A stretch of DNA of 64,000 nucleotides from Pseudomonas marginalis (GTDB lineage Bacteria; Pseudomonadota; Gammaproteobacteria; Pseudomonadales; Pseudomonadaceae): positions 1 to 64,000 of the forward strand of contig NZ_LKEG01000015.1 of NCBI RefSeq assembly GCF_001645105.1, in the 5' to 3' direction. Shown piece after piece: positions 27,985 to 36,616 of this stretch; the stretch's first letter is position 1; each line of letters starts with the position of its first letter. Both the position numbers and the translations under genes were made by a program. The notes under the pieces are model-generated. The model ran no database searches. It was given only the letters and a program-made list of their open reading frames with translations, and was not told where the DNA came from.

Positions 27985-29418
27985 ATGCCTAGCGAACCTA
28001 CAAGTTCATCCGTCGACTTTGAAAAAGTCGACTCCCAATACTTCCAACAACGTGAATTGAAAAAAGGCGCCGCCGGCTGGGTGCTGTTAGTCGGCCTTGG
28101 CGTTGCCTACGTGATCTCCGGTGACTACGCCGGTTGGAACTTCGGCCTGGCCCAAGGTGGCTGGGGCGGGATGTTCCTGGCCACCTTGCTGATGGCCACC
28201 ATGTACCTGTGCATGTGTTTTTCCCTCGCCGAACTGTCGTCCATGATCCCCACCGCCGGCGGTGGCTACGGCTTTGCCCGCAGCGCCTTCGGTCCCTGGG
28301 GCGGGTTCCTCACCGGCACGGCCATCCTGATCGAATACGCCATCGCCCCCGCCGCCATCGCGGTGTTTATCGGCGCCTATTGCGAATCGCTGTTCGGCAT
28401 CGGCGGCTGGATGATTTACCTGGCGTTCTACATCATTTTTATCGGCATCCACATTTTCGGTGTCGGCGAAGCCTTGAAGCTGATGTTTGTGATTACGGCT
28501 GTTGCTGCGATTGCGCTGGGGGTATTCCTGGTCGCCATGGTGCCGCACTTCAACGTCGCCAACCTGCTGGATATCCCGGTGAGCGAGGCCAAGGGCGCCA
28601 GCACTTTCCTGCCCTTCGGCTACGTGGGTGTGTGGGCGGCGATTCCGTATGCCATCTGGTTTTTCCTGGCGGTAGAGGGTGTGCCCCTGGCCGCCGAAGA
28701 GACCAAGAACCCGAAGCGCGACCTGCCGCGCGGCTTGATCGGCGCCATTGTGGTGCTGACCAGTTTTGCCCTGCTGATCCTGGTCATTGCTCCAGGGGGC
28801 GCCGGCACTTATGCGCTGATCAAGTCCGGCAACCCGCTGGTTGAAGCGCTGGCCTTGGCCTACGGCGGCTCGACCTGGATGGGCAGCTTCGTCAACCTGG
28901 TCGGCCTGGCAGGGCTGATCGCGAGCTTTTTCTCGATCATCTACGCCTATTCGCGGCAGATCTTCGCCCTGTCCCGCGCCGGCTACCTGCCGCGCAAACT
29001 GTCCCAGACCAATAAAAGCAAGGCACCCGTGCTGGCCCTGGTGATCCCCGGCATCATCGGCTTTGGCCTGTCGCTGACCGGCCAGGGTGATCTGCTGATT
29101 CTGGTAGCGGTGTTCGGCGCGACCATTTCCTATGTGCTGATGATGGCCGCGCACATCACCTTGCGCATCCGCCGCCCCAAAATGGATCGTCCGTACCGCA
29201 CGCCGGGCGGTATTTTCACCTCAGGCATTGCGCTGGTACTGGCCTGCGTGGCCGTAGTGGCGGGCTTTCTGGTGGATCCGCGCGTAGTGATTGGCGCCGC
29301 GATCATCTATGGAGTATTAATTGCTTACTTTGCTTTCTACAGCCGGCATCACTTGGTAGCGGGTACGCCCGAAGAGGAATTCGCGGCGATCCAGGCCGCA
29401 GAGGCCGCCCTGCACTAG
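27985..29418 (+). CDS. eat: Ethanolamine permease
   Basis: A 477-residue APC-superfamily transporter with about twelve hydrophobic segments. Recognisable stretches are GVAYVISGDYAGWNFGLAQGGWGGM, MIPTAGGGYGFARSAFGPWGG and EGVPLAAEETKNPKRDLPRGL, as in known ethanolamine permeases. AAAGG precedes the ATG. Position between exaC and eutB supports ethanolamine as substrate. A 207-base gap with REP elements separates it from exaC. Confidence 0.93.
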   Translation: MPSEPTSSSVDFEKVDSQYFQQRELKKGAAGWVLLVGLGVAYVISGDYAGWNFGLAQGGWGGMFLATLLMATMYLCMCFSLAELSSMIPTAGGGYGFARSAFGPWGGFLTGTAILIEYAIAPAAIAVFIGAYCESLFGIGGWMIYLAFYIIFIGIHIFGVGEALKLMFVITAVAAIALGVFLVAMVPHFNVANLLDIPVSEAKGASTFLPFGYVGVWAAIPYAIWFFLAVEGVPLAAEETKNPKRDLPRGLIGAIVVLTSFALLILVIAPGGAGTYALIKSGNPLVEALALAYGGSTWMGSFVNLVGLAGLIASFFSIIYAYSRQIFALSRAGYLPRKLSQTNKSKAPVLALVIPGIIGFGLSLTGQGDLLILVAVFGATISYVLMMAAHITLRIRRPKMDRPYRTPGGIFTSGIALVLACVAVVAGFLVDPRVVIGAAIIYGVLIAYFAFYSRHHLVAGTPEEEFAAIQAAEAALH

Positions 29419-29482
29419 ATGCCGTAAACCTCGACGCGGGTGCCATTCTCACAGTGGGCCCGCGCCATCAAGGAGACACTGT

Positions 29483-30877
29483 ATGGCAAGCTTTTCCCAC
29501 GCGGTGGGTGCTCAAACCTACCGCTTCGACAGCCTCAAGGACGTGATGGCCAAGGCCAGCCCCGCGCGTTCCGGAGACTTTCTCGCCGGCGTGGCCGCAC
29601 AGAACGACGGTGAGCGGGTGGCGGCGCAGATGGCGTTGGCGAATATCCCGCTGAAACACTTTCTGCAAGAAGTGCTGATCCCCTATGAAAGCGATGAAGT
29701 CACCCGCCTGATCATCGACACCCACGATAAACAGGCATTTGCCGCCGTCAGCCACCTGACCGTCGGCGGCCTGCGCGACTGGCTGCTCAGCGACGCGGCC
29801 GATGAACACGCCCTACGCGCCTTGGCGCCAGGACTGACACCGGAAATGGCCGCCGCCGTGTCGAAGATCATGCGCGTCCAGGACCTGGTGTTGGTGGCGC
29901 AGAAGATCCGCGTGGTCACGCAATTTCGCGGCACCCTGGGCCTACGCGGACGTTTATCCACACGCCTGCAGCCCAACCATCCGACGGACGAACCGGCAGG
30001 CATCGCCGCGAGCATTCTCGACGGCCTGCTGTATGGCAACGGCGACGCCATGATCGGCATCAACCCGGCCACCGACAGCATCGCCTCGATCTGCGCCATG
30101 CTGGAAATGCTCGACGCGATCATCCAGCGCTACGAAATCCCGACCCAGGCCTGTGTACTCACCCATGTCACCACGTCCATCGAAGCGATCAACCGTGGCG
30201 TGCCGCTGGACCTGGTGTTCCAGTCGATTGCCGGCACAGAGGCGGCCAACGCCAGTTTCGGCATCAGCCTGAGCGTGCTGCAGGAGGGTTACGAAGCGGG
30301 TCTGAGCCTCAATCGCGGCACGTTGGGCCAGAACCTGATGTATTTCGAGACCGGCCAGGGCAGCGCCTTGTCGGCCAATGCGCACTTTGGTGTCGACCAG
30401 CAAACCTGCGAAACCCGCGCCTATGCGGTGGCCCGGCACTTCAAGCCGTTCCTGGTGAACACCGTGGTGGGCTTTATCGGGCCGGAGTACCTGTACAACG
30501 GCAAGCAAATCATCCGCGCCGGCCTTGAAGACCACTTCTGCGGCAAGCTGCTCGGCGTGCCGATGGGCTGCGACATCTGTTACACCAACCACGCCGAAGC
30601 CGACCAGGATGACATGGACACCCTGCTGACCCTGCTGGGCGTGGCCGGGATCAACTTCATCATGGGCATTCCCGGCTCCGACGACATCATGCTCAACTAC
30701 CAGACCACCTCGTTCCACGACGCCTTGTACGCCCGCCAGACCTTGGGGTTGAAGCCGGCGCCGGAATTTGAGCAGTGGTTGGCGAAAATGGGCATCTTCA
30801 CGCAAGCCGACGGCAAGGTGCACTTCGGCAACAGCCTGCCACCGGCGTTTCGCCAAGCCTTGGCGCAATTGGGATGA
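29483..30877 (+). CDS. eutB: Ethanolamine ammonia-lyase large subunit
   Basis: The adenosylcobalamin-dependent catalytic subunit, 464 residues, which converts ethanolamine to acetaldehyde and ammonia. Diagnostic stretches are [65 protein letters not shown] and [28 protein letters not shown] lies seven bases before the ATG. Its stop overlaps the eutC ATG (ATGA). There are no microcompartment shell genes nearby, so the acetaldehyde would be free in the cytoplasm and handled by ExaC. Confidence 0.97.
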   Translation: MASFSHAVGAQTYRFDSLKDVMAKASPARSGDFLAGVAAQNDGERVAAQMALANIPLKHFLQEVLIPYESDEVTRLIIDTHDKQAFAAVSHLTVGGLRDWLLSDAADEHALRALAPGLTPEMAAAVSKIMRVQDLVLVAQKIRVVTQFRGTLGLRGRLSTRLQPNHPTDEPAGIAASILDGLLYGNGDAMIGINPATDSIASICAMLEMLDAIIQRYEIPTQACVLTHVTTSIEAINRGVPLDLVFQSIAGTEAANASFGISLSVLQEGYEAGLSLNRGTLGQNLMYFETGQGSALSANAHFGVDQQTCETRAYAVARHFKPFLVNTVVGFIGPEYLYNGKQIIRAGLEDHFCGKLLGVPMGCDICYTNHAEADQDDMDTLLTLLGVAGINFIMGIPGSDDIMLNYQTTSFHDALYARQTLGLKPAPEFEQWLAKMGIFTQADGKVHFGNSLPPAFRQALAQLG

Positions 30878-31707
30878 AGGAGCCGCCTGTGCAACTCGAC
30901 CTGCCTGACAACCCCTGGCTGGAACTGCGCCGCCTGACGCCAGCCCGTATCGCCCTGGGCCGCACCGGCACCAGTATCCCCACCAATGCGCAGCTGGATT
31001 TTCAATTCGCCCACGCTCAGGCGCGGGACGCGGTGCATTTACCCTTTGATCATGCAGGCCTCAGCAGCCAATTGGCCGAACGCGGCCGCGACAGCCTGCT
31101 GCTGCACAGCGCTGCTGCCGACCGGCACAGCTACCTGCAACGCCCGGACCTGGGGCGGCGCCTCAGCGATGAATCGGCCCAGGCCTTGCGTGACCACGCC
31201 TCAGCCAATCCCGGCGGCGTGGACTTGGCAGTGGTCGTGGCCGATGGTTTATCGGCACTGGCCGTGCATAAACATACCTTGCCGTTTCTGACGCGCATGG
31301 AGGAACAAACCCACGCTGAAGGGTGGTCCTTGTCGCCGGTGATCCTGGTGGAGCAAGGCCGCGTGGCAGTGGCGGATGAAATCGGGCAATTGCTCGGTGC
31401 CAAGATGGTGGTGATCCTGATCGGCGAGCGGCCTGGGCTCAGTTCGCCGGACAGCCTGGGCCTGTATTTTACCTACAACCCCAAGGTCGGCCTGACTGAT
31501 GCCTATCGCAATTGCATCTCCAACGTACGCCTGGAAGGCTTGAGCTACGGCATGGCGGCCCACCGCCTGCTTTACTTGATGCGAGAGGCGTGTCGGCGGC
31601 AACTGTCGGGGGTCAATCTCAAGGACGAGGCGCAGGTCCAGACCCTCGAATCCGATGATCCTGACCTGATGAAAGGCAATTTCCTGCTCAGTTCACCGGA
31701 TGACTGA
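30874..31707 (+). CDS. eutC: Ethanolamine ammonia-lyase small subunit
   Basis: A 277-residue partner of EutB in the cobalamin-binding holoenzyme. It begins [73 protein letters not shown] and [15 protein letters not shown] are family signatures. The ATG at 30874 overlaps the eutB stop. A GTG at 30889 has a better-placed AAGGAG but would remove the KEPPV segment that resembles known EutC N-termini. Confidence 0.96.
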   Translation: MKEPPVQLDLPDNPWLELRRLTPARIALGRTGTSIPTNAQLDFQFAHAQARDAVHLPFDHAGLSSQLAERGRDSLLLHSAAADRHSYLQRPDLGRRLSDESAQALRDHASANPGGVDLAVVVADGLSALAVHKHTLPFLTRMEEQTHAEGWSLSPVILVEQGRVAVADEIGQLLGAKMVVILIGERPGLSSPDSLGLYFTYNPKVGLTDAYRNCISNVRLEGLSYGMAAHRLLYLMREACRRQLSGVNLKDEAQVQTLESDDPDLMKGNFLLSSPDD

Positions 31708-31799
31708 TTGCGGCACGATTGCGCTTTTTCGTGCCTTTAGGCAGCATCGAGTCACGGCCGCTCGTGTGGTCATACCCCATTTGGAAGTTGAGGCCTGGC

Positions 31800-32258
31800 A
31801 TGCGGATTACTCAAGCGACCCTGGAACACCTGGACCTGTTGACCCCGCTGTTCGTCAAATACCGTGAGTTCTACGGCGCCTTGCCCTTCCCGGACTCATC
31901 GCGGGGCTTTCTGGAAAAACGCCTGCGCCGCAAGGAGTCGGTGATTTACCTGGCCCTGGCCGATGATGACGACAAGAAGTTGCTGGGCTTTTGCCAGCTG
32001 TACCCAAGCTTTTCGTCGTTGTCGCTCAAGCGGGTGTGGATCCTCAATGACATCTATGTGGCGGAGGATGCTCGCCGGCAACTGGTGGCGGATAACCTGA
32101 TGCGCACGGCGAAGAAGATGGCCAAGGAAACCCACGCGGTACGGCTGCGGGTGTCGACCAGCAGTGACAACGAAGTGGCGCAGAAGACCTATGAGTCGAT
32201 CGGGTTTCGCGAAGACACCGAATTCAAGAACTACACGCTGCCGATCAGTGAGGATTGA
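31800..32258 (+). CDS. GNAT-family acetyltransferase
   Basis: A 152-residue GNAT protein. The acetyl-CoA region is VWILNDIYVAEDARRQLVADNLMRTA, with the C-terminal NEVAQKTYESIGF typical of N-acetyltransferases. The ATG at 31800 follows TGAGG by six bases. It sits just downstream of eutC in the same direction, as PA4026 does in P. aeruginosa, but its substrate is unknown. Confidence 0.88.
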   Translation: MRITQATLEHLDLLTPLFVKYREFYGALPFPDSSRGFLEKRLRRKESVIYLALADDDDKKLLGFCQLYPSFSSLSLKRVWILNDIYVAEDARRQLVADNLMRTAKKMAKETHAVRLRVSTSSDNEVAQKTYESIGFREDTEFKNYTLPISED

Positions 32259-32286
32259 TCGCGGCAGCCCAAACACCTCAAATCTC

Positions 32287-32379
32287 ATGTGGGAGGGTGC
32301 TTGCCCCCGATAGCAGTGTGTCAGTCAGCCAATTTATAACTGGCACTGCCTCATCGGGGGACAGCCCCCTCCCACATTT
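32287..32379. repeat. REPIN in the 309-base gap between the GNAT and DedA genes
   Basis: REP arms at 32287-32316 and 32352-32379 are inverted around a spacer with GCAGTGTGTCAG and ATAACTGGCACTGC, parallel to the REPIN at 27807-27905. Nothing else coding is visible in 32259-32567. Confidence 0.8.
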
Positions 32380-32567
32380 AGCCCTGCAGCGCTTGCAAGC
32401 CCGAGTACCACGACATCCCCCGCTACAAAACCAACACGCTTTTCACGACTCAATCCGTATAATGCGGACCTTTCAGGGTTGTAAGAAATGCGGCATACAC
32501 TTGTAGCCTTATTACCCGAGCTTCCGCACAGGCCTGCTGAGCCGGGCCATTCACACAGGTGCCATCC

Positions 32568-33224
32568 ATGGATTTCAACCCGCTCGACCTTATCCTGCAT
32601 CTCGATGTGTACCTCGACCTGCTGGTAACCAATTACGGTCCGTGGATCTACGCCATTCTGTTTCTGGTCATCTTTTGCGAAACCGGCCTGGTGGTCATGC
32701 CGTTCCTGCCGGGTGATTCGTTGCTGTTCATCGCCGGCGCCGTGGCGGCAGGTGGCGGCATGGACCCGGTCCTGCTCGGCGGCTTGTTGATGCTGGCGGC
32801 GATCCTGGGCGACAGTACCAACTACGTGATCGGGCGAACGCTGGGCGAACGCTTGTTCAACAACCCGAACTCGAAAATCTTCCGTCGCGACTACCTGCAA
32901 AAAACCCACGATTTCTACGACAAGCACGGCGGCAAAACCGTGACCCTGGCGCGCTTCCTGCCGATCCTGCGCACCTTTGCACCGTTCGTTGCCGGTATCG
33001 CGAAAATGCCCTACGCGCGGTTCTTCGGGTTCAGCGTGCTCGGCACCATTCTGTGGGTCGGCGGCCTGGTGACCCTGGGCTACTTCTTCGGCAACGTACC
33101 GTTCATCAAGAAAAACCTGTCGTTGCTGGTGGTGTTCATCATCCTGCTGTCGCTGGTGCCGATGATTATTGGCGTGTTCCGCAGCCGTTTTGGCCGCGCG
33201 TCCTCCGAAGCCAAGCCGCAGTAA
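32568..33224 (+). CDS. DedA family membrane protein
   Basis: A 218-residue SNARE-associated/DedA protein. Motifs are FCETGLVVMPFLPGDSLLFIAG, GDSTNYVIGRTLGERLF and LPILRTFAPFVAGIAKMPYARFF, the last with the functionally important acidic/Arg region of the family. Several DedA proteins flip polyprenyl-phosphate carriers or phospholipids. It is separate from the DedA-PAP2 fusion at 15297. It precedes mtfA by six bases. Confidence 0.93.
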   Translation: MDFNPLDLILHLDVYLDLLVTNYGPWIYAILFLVIFCETGLVVMPFLPGDSLLFIAGAVAAGGGMDPVLLGGLLMLAAILGDSTNYVIGRTLGERLFNNPNSKIFRRDYLQKTHDFYDKHGGKTVTLARFLPILRTFAPFVAGIAKMPYARFFGFSVLGTILWVGGLVTLGYFFGNVPFIKKNLSLLVVFIILLSLVPMIIGVFRSRFGRASSEAKPQ

Positions 33225-33230
33225 CCTGCG

Positions 33231-34046
33231 ATGTGGTCCCTCAGCGCCTGGCGTCGCCGGCGCTTGCTGGCCAAGCACCCGATTGCCGAGGACACCTGGC
33301 AACGGGTGCGCCACCACCTGACCTTCCTCGACGGCATCAGCCCCGAGCAGGACCAGTGGCTGCGCGAAGCCTGCGTGGTGTTCCTCGCCGAAAAGCACCT
33401 GACCGCCCTGCCCGGCGTTGAGCTGCACCAGGAACAACGCCTGCTGCTCGCCGCCCAGGCGCAACTGCCGCTGATGAACCTCGGCGACCTTGACTGGTAC
33501 CAGGGCTTTCACGAAATCGTGCTGTACCCCGACGACTTCGTCAGCCCCCAGCGCCATCGCGACAGCAGCGGCATCGAGCACGAATGGGACGGCGAACACA
33601 GCGGCGAAGCCTGGCAACAAGGCCCGGTGATCCTCGCCTGGCCCGGCGTGCTCGCCAGCGGCAACTGGGAAGGCTACAACCTGGTCATCCACGAACTCGC
33701 GCACAAGCTCGACATGCTCAACGGCGACGCCAACGGCCTGCCGCCGCTGCACAACGACATGCGCGTGCAGGAATGGGCCAGCGTGATGCAAAGCGCCTAC
33801 GACGACCTCAATCGCCAGTTGGACGACAACCCGGACGCTGACACTGAGATCGACCCCTACGCCGCTGAAAACCCGGCGGAATTCTTTGCCGTCACCAGCG
33901 AGTGTTTTTTCAGCGCCCCGGATTTACTGGTCAGTCGTTATCCACAGGTGTACGCCCAACTGAGTCGCTTTTATCGCCAGGATCCCCTGGCCCGCCTTAC
34001 TCGACTGCAAGCCGACGACCCGCGTTATCAGTCGCAGGGCGAATGA
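33231..34046 (+). CDS. mtfA: Zinc metallopeptidase MtfA (M90)
   Basis: A 271-residue M90 peptidase. The zinc motif is IHELAHKLD (His154, Glu155, His158), and the third-ligand region is AAENPAEFFAVTSECFFSAP. In E. coli MtfA responds to the Mlc repressor and sugar-PTS state; its role in pseudomonads is open. It lies six bases after the DedA gene. Confidence 0.94.
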   Translation: MWSLSAWRRRRLLAKHPIAEDTWQRVRHHLTFLDGISPEQDQWLREACVVFLAEKHLTALPGVELHQEQRLLLAAQAQLPLMNLGDLDWYQGFHEIVLYPDDFVSPQRHRDSSGIEHEWDGEHSGEAWQQGPVILAWPGVLASGNWEGYNLVIHELAHKLDMLNGDANGLPPLHNDMRVQEWASVMQSAYDDLNRQLDDNPDADTEIDPYAAENPAEFFAVTSECFFSAPDLLVSRYPQVYAQLSRFYRQDPLARLTRLQADDPRYQSQGE

Positions 34047-34088
34047 CCGTACGACGTCTGGCGCATGGCATCGGCGGCGGAATGTGCC

Positions 34089-34094
34089 TATAAT
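34089..34094 (+). promoter_or_regulatory. ppa -10 element
   Basis: A perfect TATAAT lies 62 bases before the ppa start, in the short intergenic region after mtfA. No good -35 hexamer is visible 17 bases upstream, so only the -10 is assigned. Confidence 0.5.
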
Positions 34095-34155
34095 CGCCGC
34101 CACTTTTAGGCCAATCCGGCCAAGTTTCTTGGCCAACTAACGGGGGCAACGCCCA

Positions 34156-34683
34156 ATGAGCTACAGCAAGATTCCGGCTGGCAAAGACCTGCCGAACGAC
34201 ATCTACGTCGCCATCGAGATTCCGGCCAACCACGCGCCGATCAAATACGAAATCGACAAAGACAGCGACTGCCTGTTCGTTGACCGTTTCATGGCCACCC
34301 CGATGTTCTACCCGGCCAACTACGGTTTTATCCCTAACACCCTGGCTGACGACGGTGACCCCCTCGACGTGCTGGTCGTAACCCCTTATCCGGTTACTCC
34401 AGGCTCGGTTATCCGCGCACGCCCAGTCGGCATCCTGAACATGACCGACGACGGCGGCGGCGATGCCAAAGTGATCGCGGTTCCTCACGACAAGCTGTCC
34501 CGGCTGTACGTCGACGTGAAGGAATACACCGACCTGCCGCCACTGCTGCTGGAACAGATCAAGCACTTCTTCGAGAACTACAAAGACCTCGAAAAAGGCA
34601 AATGGGTGAAGATCGACGGTTGGGGCAACGCAGACGCCGCCCGCGCCGAGATCCTGAAGTCGGTTGCTGCCTACAAAGGCTGA
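34156..34683 (+). CDS. ppa: Inorganic pyrophosphatase
   Basis: A 175-residue family I soluble pyrophosphatase that drives biosynthetic reactions by hydrolysing PPi. The metal-binding signature [10 protein letters not shown] is intact, with [19 protein letters not shown] before it. It has its own -10 element and a strong terminator. Confidence 0.97.
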   Translation: MSYSKIPAGKDLPNDIYVAIEIPANHAPIKYEIDKDSDCLFVDRFMATPMFYPANYGFIPNTLADDGDPLDVLVVTPYPVTPGSVIRARPVGILNMTDDGGGDAKVIAVPHDKLSRLYVDVKEYTDLPPLLLEQIKHFFENYKDLEKGKWVKIDGWGNADAARAEILKSVAAYKG

Positions 34684-34711
34684 TACCGGTTCCTCATTGC
34701 TTCGGCAATTG

Positions 34712-34742
34712 AAAAAGCCCCGATCATTCGGGGCTTTTTTGT
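34712..34742 (+). terminator. Intrinsic terminator of ppa
   Basis: AAAAGCCCCGA and TCGGGGCTTTTTT flank a short ATCAT loop about 30 bases after the ppa stop. This is a GC-rich stem followed by a T-run, a typical rho-independent terminator. Confidence 0.92.
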
Positions 34743-34774
34743 GGGAAACGCTAAACGACAAGTTCAATGTTTTG

Positions 34775-34787
34775 TAAACACTGTTTA
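34775..34787. promoter_or_regulatory. Palindrome upstream of the S24 repressor
   Basis: TAAACACTGTTTA is a perfect 13-base palindrome in the AT-rich gap upstream of the repressor gene. It may be an operator for that protein or a neighbour. It is 109 bases from the ATG, so assignment is tentative. Confidence 0.35.
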
Positions 34788-34896
34788 ACTTCATTCAAAA
34801 TCCGAAGTATCAAGCTACAACTAAGCAAAGACCTACAACCGCAACTCAACGCATGGTTTATTTGATCTGTATTCCCGGCCAGTAAACTCTGCGTTT

Positions 34897-35673
34897 ATGA
34901 ATACATCAGGTGATCGTTTAAAAGCGCTACTGCGGGAAGTTCATCTTTCCGCCTCCGACTTCGCCAAAAACCGTGGTGTCACGCCTCAACACGTGAACAA
35001 CTGGTTCAAGCGCGGTGTACCCATGGGTCGACTCAACGAGATCGCAGAACTGCTGTGCATCTCCAGCCGTTGGCTGCGCACCGGCGAAGGCCCCAAACAC
35101 CCACCGGCCAACTTCCTGCTGGAAGGCCCGGACACCCGAAAAGGACTGCCCACCACCCGCGAAGGAAGCGGCAAATACCTCACAGGCCCCGCCTGTCTCC
35201 CGGAAAAAATCGACGTGGAGATCGACCTCCACCCTTCATTCACCTCAACTGAGCGCATCCGCGTCTCCCTGCACACCCTCCAGACCCTCACCGTAAACCC
35301 CGACCGCGCCCTGGGCGCCTACATGGTCGACAACAGCATGATCGACATCATCCAACAAGGCGCCACCCTCGCCATCGACCGAGGCCGCACCCAAATCATC
35401 GACGGCGAGATTTACGCGGTAGAGCACGACGGCATGCTGCGCATCAAGTACCTCTACAACCGACCCGGGGGTGGTTTGCGCATGCGCAGCCACAATGCTG
35501 GCGAGCATCCCGACGAGTACCTGACTCATGAGCAACGTTTCGAGCAGAACGTCGAGATCCTGGGCTGGGTATTCTGGTGGTCCACACTGAACAACCGTCG
35601 CCCGCCCGTGCCGCTGGATGAGCATTTAATCGGCTGGGAAGGCTCTAAATCGGATCCGGAGGTGGGCATTTGA
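34897..35673 (+). CDS. XRE-family S24 (CI/LexA-like) repressor
   Basis: A 258-residue two-domain regulator. The N-terminal helix-turn-helix covers VHLSASDFAKNRGVTPQHVNNWFKRG. The C-terminal S24 domain has the catalytic pair Ser147 (VDNSM) and Lys184 (RIKYLYN), 37 residues apart as in LexA. That predicts RecA-stimulated self-cleavage, but the usual Ala-Gly scissile pair is not clear in the linker. It resembles phage CI and PrtR proteins, yet no phage or pyocin structural genes lie nearby. It may be a relic of an integrated element or an SOS-linked regulator acting elsewhere. Confidence 0.85.
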   Translation: MNTSGDRLKALLREVHLSASDFAKNRGVTPQHVNNWFKRGVPMGRLNEIAELLCISSRWLRTGEGPKHPPANFLLEGPDTRKGLPTTREGSGKYLTGPACLPEKIDVEIDLHPSFTSTERIRVSLHTLQTLTVNPDRALGAYMVDNSMIDIIQQGATLAIDRGRTQIIDGEIYAVEHDGMLRIKYLYNRPGGGLRMRSHNAGEHPDEYLTHEQRFEQNVEILGWVFWWSTLNNRRPPVPLDEHLIGWEGSKSDPEVGI

Positions 35674-36003
35674 AATGAATGTGGGTATTATGCGCCGCAC
35701 ATTTGGCAGGGGGTGGCCTGACGCTATCCACCCTGCTCGGCGAAGCGGAGGAGTTCCCGCGGATGCCCCTACTATTCAGCCAGACGCGATGTGGGCTGAG
35801 CGATTTGAAGGCTGGTGAGGCTTGTCAAAAACAAGCTGAAGCAGTCCCCGAGAAGCCGGCCACAAGCCGGCTTTTTAATTGCCCGAAATAATCCTATCCC
35901 ATCCGAGAATCTCTCCTGATAGCTTAGCTATTCCGGGGCTTTCAGGCATTCCTCTGTCCGATGGTGTTCATCGCCATTCGACCTCATCCGACGATGAAGT
36001 AGG
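35674..36003 (+). other. Gene-poor region with candidate small RNA
   Basis: No convincing protein gene is present. Near the middle lies a good intrinsic terminator (35853-35876), 180 bases beyond the repressor stop, and just before it a small hairpin CTTGT-CAAAA-ACAAG (35821-35835). The arrangement could be a long 3' untranslated region or an independent small RNA; no promoter is clear. Confidence 0.35.
35853..35876 (+). terminator. Intrinsic terminator
   Basis: AAGCCGGC and GCCGGCTT form a perfect 8-bp stem around CACAA and are followed by TTT. It ends a transcript from the repressor side. Confidence 0.85.
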
Positions 36004-36444
36004 GTGGTGAGGTTTGCTCGTTGGGATGAGTTTGATTTGGAAGCGGGTACTTGGTCGCTGCCAGGTGAGCGAATGAAGATGCGGGTAGCTTTCGTAATTC
36101 CGCTTGCCGAGGAAGTCGTAAAGCTGGTGAAGGGCATTCCACGAGACGAGGGAAGCGCCTTTCTATTTCCAGGCCAAGGCAAATCAGGAGTTATGCATGC
36201 AAACGCAGTACGAACGCTCCTGCATGACTTGGGGTACAAGCACATTACGCGACACGACTTTCGATCCTCGTTCAGAGATTGGGCAGGGGAATGTACTCAC
36301 TATCCACGTGAGGTTTGCGAAATGGCATTAGCACACGACGAGCGTGACCAAACCGAAGGCGCGTATTCGCGCTCAGACTATCTCGACAAGCGCCGTCAAC
36401 TCATGAATGTTTGGGTGAAATTCCTGATCAAGTTTCCGGCCTAA
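36004..36444 (+). pseudogene. P4-type integrase remnant (C-terminal part)
   Basis: The frame encodes the catalytic end of a P4-family tyrosine recombinase: FARWDEFDLEAGTWSLPGERMKM, then the HxxR box in ITRHDFRSSFRDWAGE, the LAHD segment, and the nucleophile region AYSRSDYLDKRR. The N-terminal half or more is missing, including the first catalytic Arg, so it cannot be an active enzyme. The GTG at 36004 is only the frame opening. It lies at one edge of the type I secretion locus; a second, smaller remnant in the same direction is at 52446-52556. Confidence 0.85.
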
Positions 36445-36580
36445 CAGCCTTTTTTCCATAACGAGGGTACCTGGATCAAAAATTGATGGCAGGTCACTTC
36501 GTCTATTGAAGATATGGTTCAAGACTTATCAGATTCAAGCAATACGCCAACCTCCTATCACCCGCGCTATTTTGAGAATC

Positions 36581-36610
36581 TAACTGCCGCGCCTTTGGGC
36601 GCGGCAGTTA
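36581..36610 (-). terminator. Palindrome after the RTX gene
   Basis: TAACTGCCGCGCC and GGCGCGGCAGTTA make a 13-bp stem with a 4-base loop, seven bases beyond the RTX gene stop. It has no clear T-run on the minus strand but probably ends the secretion operon. Confidence 0.65.
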
Positions 36611-36616
36611 GGGATG

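Noticed and set aside
35679..35891. A 70-codon plus-strand frame after the S24 repressor.
   Set aside because: It runs through the terminator, has no ribosome site and no convincing composition.
35900..36600. A tRNA or att site next to the integrase remnant.
   Set aside because: No tRNA-like cloverleaf or 3'-end duplicate could be seen at either edge of the island.
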